From positions 1,010,918 through 1,030,982 of the forward strand of contig NW_001865046.1 in assembly GCF_000002865.3 (NCBI RefSeq): DNA of 20,065 bases, in the 5' to 3' direction. This DNA is from Monosiga brevicollis MX1. Its lineage: Eukaryota > Opisthokonta > Choanoflagellata > Craspedida > Salpingoecidae. Below, one piece after another: positions 1 through 15,410 of this stretch. Every line of letters begins with the position of its first letter. Position 1 is the first letter of the stretch. The notes below the pieces were generated by a model. That model had not been told where the DNA came from. It saw nothing but the letters and a program-made list of their open reading frames with translations, and did no database searches. Position numbers and translations under genes: made by a program.

Positions 1-118
<118 letters not shown>

Positions 119-201
119 CGTGGATGGGCGTGTGTGCGTGCTTTCTTCTCTCTGACTTGCACAGGCTGCAACACCTGGGCTTGGAAAGGCGTGTCACATA
201 C

Positions 202-1067
202 AGGCGTAGATGGGCAAGCGGGTCATCTCCTGGCTCGGGGTCCTCTTTTGCAGCCGTGGCATCCTGCTCAAAGTTGTAATTGGTCTGGCGCGCTGGAAGA
301 CGTCGAGCAGTAGGCTCTTCAAGCTCCACCTTGACCTCCGATCTCACCATGCTGTCGGGGTTGAAAAGATCGGCTTGGTCAGCCCGTGTCTGTATGCGGG
401 GCGAAGAATTGGGGAGCAGCTCGTCTAGGACAAGGGGCGGTAGAGGGATGGCCTTTCGTTCCAGGCTTGACCGGCGCCGCCTCAGGACGGGCCTCTGGGA
501 ATCCAAAATTGCACAAAGGCCAATCATGAGAGCGGTTGGGCAAGGTCACGGGACACACGTTGTGCTCCGTGAAGGCGGTGGCCTTACCGGACCAAAGGTG
601 TCGGGCGCAGCAACTTCCTAGAGGCACAACAGGCAGTAGGGCCAGGCATGAAAGAGAGACACCTGGAGACCACAGAAGCACAGAACCCCCGGGCTCGAAG
701 TCGATCGCGCTCTGGCATGTCAAGTGTCAAGTCCAGCCAAACGACTGTCAAAAAATACCGTCAAGTGTTGAGGAGAAGGAAGGTCTGGAAGGGGGCTGGT
801 CACCAGCGTCCAGAGTTGCTGCAGAGCCAATGATTCCGTTGTTGCTGCTCCACACTGGTCGAGCAAGGCGCGAATTTCATCGAGCCTTCGCTCCTGCCGG
901 GCCGCCAGTCGCTTGTACCTGCAGGCCAGATGTTCAGATAAAATGACCAGGGTTCAGCATCAGAAAATCTACGCATGAAACGATTGCATGTCGCAAAATT
1001 TGCCCTTCACAACTCGACACCACACGTACTGTCGATACTTGCGCGTCGTGCTAGGTGCCGCCGCCAT
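202..1067 (-). CDS. Unrecognised protein, N-terminal part, gene continues past the left edge
   Basis: I infer a spliced minus-strand gene with exons 1067-1030, 918-759, 617-588 and 494-202, continuing off the left edge. The ATG at 1067 begins MAAAPSTTRKYR. Junctions are GT-AG with compatible phases (donors GTACGT, GTATTT, GTAAGG, GTATGT; acceptors CTGCAG, CTCTAG, TCCCAG). Exon 2 encodes a charged, probably helical stretch (YKRLAARQERRLDEIRALLD). Exon 4 is the strongest evidence: 97 codons without a stop, with a basic patch (VLRRRRSSLERK), a proline/leucine segment (IPLPPLVLDELL) and an acidic tail (EDPEPGDDPLAHL). I do not recognise the family and assign no function. The low-complexity, mixed-charge composition suggests a nuclear or scaffold protein, which is only a guess. 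The start and the tiny 30-base third exon are the least certain parts. It shares a 288-base divergent spacer with the RWDD2-type gene. Confidence 0.5.
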
Positions 1068-1355
1068 CTCATCCGGTGACCATGCTCGGAAAAAAAAAAA
1101 ATGAAAAAAAATGGAAAAAATGAAAAACTCCAACCAAAGCAAGCAGACAAAACGGTTTGAAACGGTCTCTCTCTCGTTCTTGATTTTCTTCTGACAATTT
1201 GTTGGCTGGCGATTTGTCAGACATTTTTTGATGACACCAACAGTTCACGCTCTCTTCTGAACGCTGAGCGCCGAGGGCGGCGGTGGCGGCGGCGACGGTG
1301 GCGGCGGTGCTTGTGGTTGATTGAAAGGCAGTAAGGCCAATTAAAACTGTTGGTG
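1068..1355. promoter_or_regulatory. Divergent intergenic region, probable shared promoter
   Basis: These 288 bases separate the inferred minus-strand ATG at 1067 from the plus-strand ATG at 1356. They hold several A runs (about 1090-1125), a pyrimidine stretch and an imperfect GGC/GGT triplet tract at 1275-1309. No TATA box is convincing. The head-to-head arrangement suggests a bidirectional promoter; this is inferred from layout only. Confidence 0.4.
1275..1309. repeat. Imperfect GGC/GGT triplet tract
   Basis: A run of GGCGGTGGCGGCGGCGACGG-type triplets lies 47 bases upstream of the RWDD2-type start codon, in the probable 5' leader. It is GC-rich and could fold in the mRNA. Confidence 0.7.
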
Positions 1356-2231
1356 ATGGAGCACGAGGTGTGGAGTCAGGTGCAGGAGGAGCTTGAGGCG
1401 CTGTCGGTGATTGCAGCACCAGGGGAGCTGGAATATGATCAGGAAGCGCTGCAAGCGCTGCATGGAGCAGCCGGGGCAGCCTCGGGAGCCGCACTCGTGG
1501 TGGAGCTGCACGTCTCCGGAACCGTGTCCGGATTTCGAGCCTCTGCCATTGCTAGTCTCACACCCACTTACCCGGCCCACTTGCCAGAAATCACGCTCCG
1601 CTGCACGGGCCACAGTCGGGCGCAGCTAGAAGCCCACGGGGCCACACTACGCGACTTTCTGCAGCCCCTGGCCGGCGACGTTGTCCTCTTCTCAGTATAC
1701 CAGTGGCTCCAAGAGCAAATCCCGGATTGGGAGAGCGACTTTGAAGCCCACCGCGCTGGAGTAGCCTCAAACACCTCAAACCCCAATGTCTCAGCACCCG
1801 ATGGAGTCAACGCGCCGGCCTCGCACGTTTTTATGCGCCAGTACATTTACTTTCACCACATTTACAATACGTCCAAACGACGCGACATTGTGGGCTGGGC
1901 CGATGAATTACGCCTCTGTGGCTTTAGTGTTATTGGCAAGCCCGGTCTGGTGTGCGTTGAGGGGCCTGAGGCTGCCGTCACCGACTACGTCAGTCGATTG
2001 CGCCGGCTCCCGTGGCAGAAAATGCAAGTCAAAGTGACCGATCGCGTCGAGGGCCTGGGTGGCCCGGACGAGGTGGCCGCTTGCTGCGCCTTTCCCCTTC
2101 TCAACGAGCTGCATACCGACACACATGGCAACCGAGGCAACCACGCCAACATGGGCGAGGTGCGCGCTTTTCTGGCCCAGCACGGGCAGGAGCATGTCTT
2201 CACCGACCTCTTTGGGCTGGCCGCCCCGTAG
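1356..2231 (+). CDS. RWDD2: RWD domain-containing protein 2 (RWDD2A/B-type)
   Basis: An intronless frame of 291 aa starting at the first ATG of the frame. The N-terminal part (about residues 1-125) looks like an RWD fold: an opening helix (EVWSQVQEELEALSVI), beta strands, and the family-typical turn in YPAHLPEITLRC. The C-terminal part (about 150-290) carries the conserved RWDD2 block (DUF1115-type): YFHHIYNTSKRRDIVGWADE, GFSVIGKPGLVCVEGPE and RLRRLPWQKM, close to what I recall of human RWDD2B. The end (MGEVRAFLAQHG, DLFG) also matches. Length is near the human protein (about 290-320 aa). RWD domains are protein-interaction modules; RWDD2 has no well-defined biochemical role. The gene is divergent from the gene at 202-1067 and convergent with CYFIP. 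Confidence 0.93.
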   Translation: MEHEVWSQVQEELEALSVIAAPGELEYDQEALQALHGAAGAASGAALVVELHVSGTVSGFRASAIASLTPTYPAHLPEITLRCTGHSRAQLEAHGATLRDFLQPLAGDVVLFSVYQWLQEQIPDWESDFEAHRAGVASNTSNPNVSAPDGVNAPASHVFMRQYIYFHHIYNTSKRRDIVGWADELRLCGFSVIGKPGLVCVEGPEAAVTDYVSRLRRLPWQKMQVKVTDRVEGLGGPDEVAACCAFPLLNELHTDTHGNRGNHANMGEVRAFLAQHGQEHVFTDLFGLAAP

Positions 2232-2553
2232 CCTTTTATCCTAGGAGGTCACAACCAGCAGAGCTGGAACATGCCTAATTGATCTCGAGCCTAAGTTGGT
2301 CGTTCAAAAGTGTGGGTTTGGGGCAAACTGATTTTCCCCCAAGGGCCGCCTTGTGGTAGCAGAGTAAATTGAATCAATGGCAAAACGAGCTTTCACCACA
2401 CACGAGCCTTGCACGGAGCGCCTTTGCACTGGTAGCACATCACCACAACGGTGGACACCAACCGACAAACGAAACGACAATCAGGCCTACCAAAAGGAGA
2501 AAAGTACGACCGAGAAAACAGACAAGCGATGGTGGGGACGGTTATCCATAGCT
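2232..2553. other. Convergent 3' intergenic region, no gene seen
   Basis: These 322 bases lie between the RWDD2-type stop and the CYFIP stop on the opposite strand. They should hold both 3' UTRs. I see no AATAAA signal on either strand, no RNA gene and no conserved frame. Confidence 0.6.
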
Positions 2554-8173
<5,620 letters not shown>

Positions 8174-8238
8174 GGTGTAACGGTGCTGGAGATCGATAGA
8201 TCACGCGCCAACCACCCGTTCCACGCCCCGACAACCGC

Positions 8239-8255
8239 CACACACACACACACAC
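8239..8255. repeat. CA microsatellite upstream of CYFIP
   Basis: A perfect CA run about 65 bases upstream of the CYFIP start codon, so probably in the 5' UTR or core promoter. Confidence 0.9.
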
Positions 8256-8442
8256 GCCGCAGTCCTGATGACTGACACTGAACTAAACAGCATCAAACCA
8301 GAAGATGAGCAGAGCCAAGCAGCCCAAAAATCGCCAATCCCCGCCGTCACTCACGGCGCGGCCCTCGGCCAGTGTCTCTGCCCGTGTAACCCCTCCCTGT
8401 CTGTGCACTGATGAGCTAGCGAGCGAGGGTGCCCTGTATGCA

Positions 8443-8468
8443 TGTGTGTGTGTGTGTGTGTGTGTGTG
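8443..8468. repeat. TG microsatellite
   Basis: Perfect (TG)13 in the divergent spacer between CYFIP and the ISG12-like gene. Confidence 0.95.
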
Positions 8469-8879
8469 CTTGTCTTACCCAGCGTCGTCGCCGTTCGCGT
8501 CAGAGAGAGCGCGCGTGAGAGAGAGCGCTCGGCCTTGAGGCAACTACCAGCTAAATCCCAACCAAAACCAGAGATGGGCAACAGCTCGGAAAACAACAAC
8601 TGGATCCAACTTCCCCTCCCCTCCCCCTTCCATGCTACCATCTGTCAGTGCTCGACGAGTCTTCTTTTGTTTGAGTTGGAGTTGGTCAAGATAGGTGTTG
8701 ACAACAGCTGTTCCAAAGTAGCCCTGGGCTCGGCAGTTTGGGTGTTGAGATGTTGAGAGCTAAGAGGAGCAACAGTTGCTTGGCAAACACAACGTCTGAT
8801 TCGGACTGCTCTCCTTTGAGAGAAGAAGCGAATCACGGGTCGTAAGTGCGTTCCGTGCACTTCTCTGCATGCGACAACC

Positions 8880-8927
8880 TCTCTCTCTCTCTCCCTCTTT
8901 CTCTCTCTCTCCACACACACACACACA
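8880..8927. repeat. Compound CT/CA microsatellite
   Basis: A CT tract with CCC/TTT interruptions (8880-8912) runs directly into a CA tract (8912-8927). It lies upstream of the ISG12-like gene, probably in its promoter or 5' UTR. Confidence 0.93.
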
Positions 8928-9081
8928 TAACGCCACACACACGAAGTGAAGTGATCGCAACAATTCGTGTGCTTCGTACCTCTTTGTCTTTTTTTGTGAT
9001 CACATTCGGACTCATTTTTTCTTTCCTTTTGTGGAAACCCAAGCACATCGTGGCGTTTCGCGTTCGGGTGTGCGGAGAAAG

Positions 9082-9618
9082 ATGGCGGTGTGCGCGAATT
9101 GCCAGAAGCCACTTAAGGCGAAAGGTTACAGCACGCTCGGCAAAGTCGGCATTGGGCTTGGGATTGTAGGAGCGGCTGTAGCTCTTCCGGCCGTTGGTTT
9201 GATGGCTGCAGGCTTTGGAAGTGCGGGCATTGTGGGAGGATCTTTGGCCGCTGGCGTTCAAGCATCGATCGGCAACGTGGCTGCAGGTTCCGCTTTTGCG
9301 TTTTGTCAGAGTCTTGGTGCGACTGGTGTGCTTTCTACTGCTGCTGCGGCTGGCGGTGCTACCGCAGCTGTCGGTGCTACCGCAGCTGCCGGTGCTACCA
9401 TGTCTGGCGATGGTGGTGACAAGAGCAGCGATGACAATAAGGGCGACAGTTGCAGCGATGGCGGTGATGGTGGTGATGGCAATGGCGTTGATGGCAATGA
9501 CGGCGCGGCTGACCGTTGCAAGGACGCCTCGGACGACGAGCAGCCTGTTCAGCTTTGCGCTGCTTGCTTGAAAAGTTTAAAAGAGGGTGAAAAAAAAGAC
9601 AGTACAATTAAAGCGTAG
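9082..9618 (+). CDS. IFI27: ISG12/IFI27/IFI6-family small hydrophobic protein with terminal CxxC pairs
   Basis: An intronless 178-aa frame; the ATG at 9082 sits in a favourable context (AAAGATGG). Residues 22-105 are Gly/Ala-rich and hydrophobic and carry the signature of the interferon-inducible 6-16/ISG12 (FAM14) family: VGAAVALPAVGLMAAGFGSA, then GNVAAGSAFAFCQSLGATG, which matches the IFI27 pattern ending QSLGATG. Family members are membrane proteins of the ER, mitochondrion or nuclear envelope; in vertebrates they modulate apoptosis and antiviral responses. The role here is unknown. Unusual parts: an N-terminal CANCQKPL (Cys4, Cys7), an acidic Gly/Asp/Asn linker (about 109-153) and a C-terminal LCAACLKSL (Cys159, Cys162). 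The Ala-rich end of the hydrophobic region is built from an 18-base tandem repeat. The gene is convergent with ATP6AP2, 201 bases apart. Confidence 0.85.
   Translation: MAVCANCQKPLKAKGYSTLGKVGIGLGIVGAAVALPAVGLMAAGFGSAGIVGGSLAAGVQASIGNVAAGSAFAFCQSLGATGVLSTAAAAGGATAAVGATAAAGATMSGDGGDKSSDDNKGDSCSDGGDGGDGNGVDGNDGAADRCKDASDDEQPVQLCAACLKSLKEGEKKDSTIKA
9355..9399 (+). repeat. 18-base tandem repeat inside the ISG12-like gene
   Basis: About two and a half copies of a unit starting GGTGCTACCGCAGCTG encode the repeated Gly-Ala-Thr-Ala-Ala at the end of the hydrophobic region. This is in-frame expansion of a low-complexity segment. Confidence 0.85.
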
Positions 9619-9819
9619 GGTTACGAGCCCGTCGTCACCCATCTCAAGGTTTTTGTGTGAGAATGTGCAAAATTGATGTCAAGCTAAATTGCTACCATTC
9701 GACGTCGTTGCCCACTGCCAAACACGCACATGACACTATTTACCAAAATGATGGCAAGGAAGCAATTCCTACAAAGACCGGAAGCGATAAAAGTTTGGCT
9801 TTAAGAAGGGGAAAACTTG

Positions 9820-12129
9820 TTACGAGGACTTGAGGTGGGTCGAGGTCATCTTGTAGATGATCGAGTCGTATCCAGGGTTCATGTAGGCGAGGCTGCAGCA
9901 CGTGGCGAGAAGGCTGATGAAGATGAGGATACCGAGGCCGAGGATGATGTTGGTGGCCACGGAGAAGTCACCGGCTATAATTAAACGTCATTATGATAAG
10001 GGATGGGTTGCAAAACAAGAAAAATATGAGGATGGCACGAGCAGGACAAAAAAGACGGGGGGGATTCAAGCCGCCAGCGTAGTATGACAAAGTGACGTGC
10101 GCCTTTCCTTGACGACAAATGGGGACTTACACTCGTAGCAATGGTTGCCAATCATGTCAAAGCCATCCTGGCAGGCAGCGCACACGGCGGCACCCGGTTG
10201 GAGACGATCGGTGGCGTTACAGTCGCAGGGGATATAGGCGCAGTCAAAGCAGTCCTATCGTGTTGGGATTCATGTCGGTGGCGTGTGCGGTCGTAAGACG
10301 TTGTGCCTCTGGTCACGTGGAGGACTTCAATATGCAGGGCATGACCGTACCTTTTGCTTATCCGAGCACGAGACGGAGCATCGAGTGTCAACATCGTAAG
10401 GCTTTCCATCGATATCCCGGTTGCAGTAGCAGGTGTAGGTCTATATTGTGCGACAGGATATCAACAAATGGTCTCAGGTCAACGCACACACGGGAACGCG
10501 CAAAGGCAGACATGTCTCCAGAGTAAATAAAACGTCACAAGCCAAAGGACCCCGTACCTCGCAGTATTCCACAAATTGGGAATCCAGAGTGTTGATCTTC
10601 AGGTTCACGTTTGAAGGAATGGGGTCGGCAGCCACATCACGACGGGCGCTATTCAAAACAGAAAAATAGATGGTAAGAGAGACAGAGAGTCAGAGAGTCA
10701 GACACATGTATGAGCATGACGTATGTTGAGACTGAGTAAGGGTCGGAAAGACAGCATGGAAACACATGGGTTCGATACAGTACCGGATGGAGGAGGAAGC
10801 AGCAAAAGCAGGGGCCTGAACAATGGTGGTCATGACGAGGGCATCACCGTTGGCGGCGTCCTTGGCACGTTGAAGAACCACTTGCTTAAACAGAGCGACG
10901 AGCTGGACAGCAATCTGAGCCTCGGCGCTGTCAGCACCGGTGGCGCGGATCACATTGGCAAGCTGGGTGACGCGGAGGACGGCCATAGACTTGGCATCGG
11001 CCGAAGGCTGATACGAGGCCAGGAGACCAGTCAGTTCCAGAGCCAGCTCCTGAACAATCTTGTTGGAGAGGTCCATGTCCAAGGTGGTGCCCCAGAGACT
11101 GGCATCAACCTGGACAGCCTGCACAAAGCAAGGGCCGAAGCGAGGAATGAATCCAACGACGACAAAAGGCGTTCTACTGCTGCTTTGGATGATCAGGGGA
11201 ATAGGGCGGAGGGCAAGGTCAACGAGGCACACGCACCGGTTGGGTGAAGCTGTAGATCTCGCACTGAGCATGCTCGGCAGCGAGGGGCAAAATGTCATCC
11301 GTCATGTCAGCTGCCAAAAAGTCAGCGCTCTCGGTGGCAGTCATCACTTCGACGGCGTTGTTGCCGGCGAGCTGTGGCAGGTCTAAGGCATTATGAAGCG
11401 TGAGGCGACACATTCGATACAAGGGAATTGGTTCTCTTCGGGGTGGATACCGTACCAGTGTAGGCGCCGTCAATGACAAAGAGAACGGCACTTTGAGTGC
11501 GCTTGAACGGATGGGTAGGGGCGAGACCCTGCCAGGCAGGTTGCTGTGGTGCAGAAAGCAAGGTCGTTGAGGACACAGACAGGAACACAGACAGGTGGGT
11601 TGCGGCAAGTTGGGGTGCGAATGGCTGTGGGGCCTGCCGATGTTCTCAACAAGTCTGTTGTTTCACATCCACTCGCAGAAACTAACCGTGTTCACACCAA
11701 CGGCAGCCAAAAGAACATTGGCCAGGTCGGAGGAGGACATGGCCGCTCCAGAAGGAAGGGTTTGGAGAGTACCTATCAAAACCGAAGATGGACCAAATGA
11801 GAACCCGCGGGCAAGGAACATGGCTCGGGTGCATTCTGAGAGCGTATAAATCGGACTGAAACAAGAAGCGGAGCGCACTCGGGACATGGTCGAAGCTGAC
11901 GGTCGACGGGGGCATAATCTGCGCACAAGGCGTTGCCGCGTGAGACGGTGAAGTTTGCGAGTGCGTGTCACGTCAGCGAGAGGCCCCAAGGAAGTTTCTG
12001 ATGAGACAAAGGGTAATGGTGGCCGAAACATTGGCATGGGTGGTTCAAGATGAAACATACCGCCGAGAGGGTGCAAGCAGCAGCCAGCAGCAGCGCTGCC
12101 ATGGCCATGGTTGGAAGGCTGGATGCCAT
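9820..12129 (-). CDS. ATP6AP2: ATP6AP2 ((pro)renin receptor / V-ATPase accessory protein 2) with a Cys-rich juxtamembrane insert
   Basis: Exons: 12129-12061, 11918-11879, 11772-11687, 11543-11456, 11382-11237, 11118-10784, 10648-10558, 10440-10351, 10254-10131, 9974-9820; 1224 bases, 407 aa (human about 350). Residues 1-23 form a signal peptide (MASSLPTMAMAALLLAAACT). The luminal domain matches by GLAPTHPFKRTQSAVLFVIDGAYT (human GLAVGNLFHRPRATV...). A single membrane helix (about 365-387) leads to a short tail with MNPGYDSIIYKMTS, nearly the invariant human MDPGYDSIIYRMT. R255-A-R-R258 sits where the human protein is cut by convertases. Twelve cysteines (284-354) precede the helix; I do not know this insert from animal ATP6AP2. 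The family assists V-ATPase assembly in the ER/Golgi. Exon 2 (40 bases) is the least certain, chosen by phase and by similarity of PPSTVSF to human SPGSVVF. Confidence 0.9.
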
Positions 12130-12377
12130 TTTCCTCGTCAACACCAAGCCAAGCAAGAGGTCAAGCCAACAAGAAAGAAATGGGTGAGGGCTTGGAGCAA
12201 AGCTTGTTGTTTTGTCTTACTCCAAATCCATGCGTGATACGAATGGTGTGGGGAGTGAGAGCCATTTTTTTCTGGCTTGCAAGCCAATTTGGGTATGTTC
12301 ATTTTCCCGCCAGAAACGACGCTACCAGCTGTCAATGCCATCTTGTCCAGCAACCAAGTGTTGTTCCAGCTGTCAGA

Positions 12378-12402
12378 AAGAGAGAGAGAGAGAGAGAGAG
12401 AG
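12378..12402. repeat. AG microsatellite
   Basis: About twelve AG units. It is the reverse complement of the CT tract about 130 bases to the right, in the ATP6AP2/ADAP spacer. Confidence 0.95.
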
Positions 12403-12527
12403 TCCAGATCATGCCCCAAGAGGAATTTAACGTTAGATCGAAGTAAGTCCACTCAGCTGGTTCTTGTGTCCTGCATGTGGCTGTTGTTGTGTAATCGCTT
12501 CCTTGTCTTCAACAGCTTTCAGTCAGA

Positions 12528-12532
<5 letters not shown>

Positions 12533-12581
<49 letters not shown>

Positions 12582-12611
12582 TTTCTTTTTTTTTCTTGTT
12601 GTTGTTGTTGT
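12533..12611. repeat. CT microsatellite followed by T-rich and TTG repeats
   Basis: About 22 CT units (12533-12578) run into a T-rich segment and five TTG units (12596-12611). The tract lies about 200 bases upstream of the ADAP start codon. Confidence 0.95.
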
Positions 12612-12810
12612 GCCCGCGCGCACGGACAGACACAGTGCCGGTTGCTGAGCGGTTGGCATTGGTTGGACGCCGTATCGTCCGCGTGCGTGTGCGAAGAGTG
12701 CGGAGGTGTATGCGCACTGGTTGAGAGCAAAGTTGTGGTCGGGTGTTGCTATTCCTGGCGGCGCTGCGTGGGGCTACCCACCTGCAGCGTCGATTTGAGG
12801 GGGCGGCGAC

Positions 12811-15022
<2,212 letters not shown>

Positions 15023-15410
15023 GTCTCAATTCTGAGCACCAGACAAACCAGACAGACTGTACCGTTCTCCTTCTGGAGCAGGCGCTTGGCTGCGCATTGT
15101 GCCTATCCATGTCAATGTGTCAGTCGAACACGCGGTCGCGCGAGTTGTGACCATGCCCGAGCTACGCTCGGAATTTTGATGGCTGTGGCTTGTATTTTCT
15201 CAATTGTAGTACATGTAGCGTCTCTGTGATTCCGTCTAGACTTGAATGCTTCGGCCGACCCTGTGGTCCTGTGCAGACGGGCATTGCTTCATTACACATG
15301 GAGGGGAAAGGAAAAAAAAAACCTTGACGATTATTACTCTTGTCAGGCATTTGTAAATGTCGGTCAATTGTAATTGTGTTGCTTGGCGCGGGCTTCGGTC
15401 AAACATGGTC
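15023..15410. other. Convergent 3' intergenic region, no gene seen
   Basis: 388 bases between the ADAP stop (+) and the CCDC124 stop (-), expected to hold both 3' UTRs. Apart from an A run at 15311-15320 I see no repeat, RNA gene or canonical AATAAA on either strand. Confidence 0.55.

Larger units (their letters stand above)
8174..9081. promoter_or_regulatory. Repeat-rich divergent spacer between CYFIP and the ISG12-like gene
   Basis: About 0.9 kb without a credible coding frame. It separates two divergent genes and should contain both promoters and 5' UTRs. It holds a CA tract just upstream of CYFIP (8239-8255), a TG tract (8443-8468), and a CT tract followed by CA (8880-8927) about 150-200 bases before the ISG12-like start. 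A T-rich stretch (8985-9033) comes just before that start codon. No TATA box is convincing. Short frames here are low-complexity repeat products. Confidence 0.5.
12130..12810. promoter_or_regulatory. Divergent spacer between ATP6AP2 and ADAP, purine/pyrimidine-rich
   Basis: 681 bases between two divergent start codons, probably both promoters and leaders. It contains an AG tract (12378-12402), a long CT tract (12533-12578), T runs and a TTG repeat (12596-12611). The AG and CT tracts are reverse complements and could pair or adopt triplex structure. I see no gene and no clear TATA box. Confidence 0.5.

Noticed and set aside
280-946. Plus-strand frames opposite the left-edge gene
   Set aside because: Composition is arginine/serine-rich and unpatterned, and they overlap the better supported minus-strand exons.
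8305-9112. Short frames on both strands in the CYFIP/ISG12 spacer
   Set aside because: Dominated by CV, TH and RE runs from the TG, CA and CT repeats; no conserved motif.
10119-10526. Plus-strand frames over the ATP6AP2 Cys-rich exons
   Set aside because: Antisense to exons 8-9, with no recognisable protein; the minus strand shows GT-AG borders and a conserved C-terminus.
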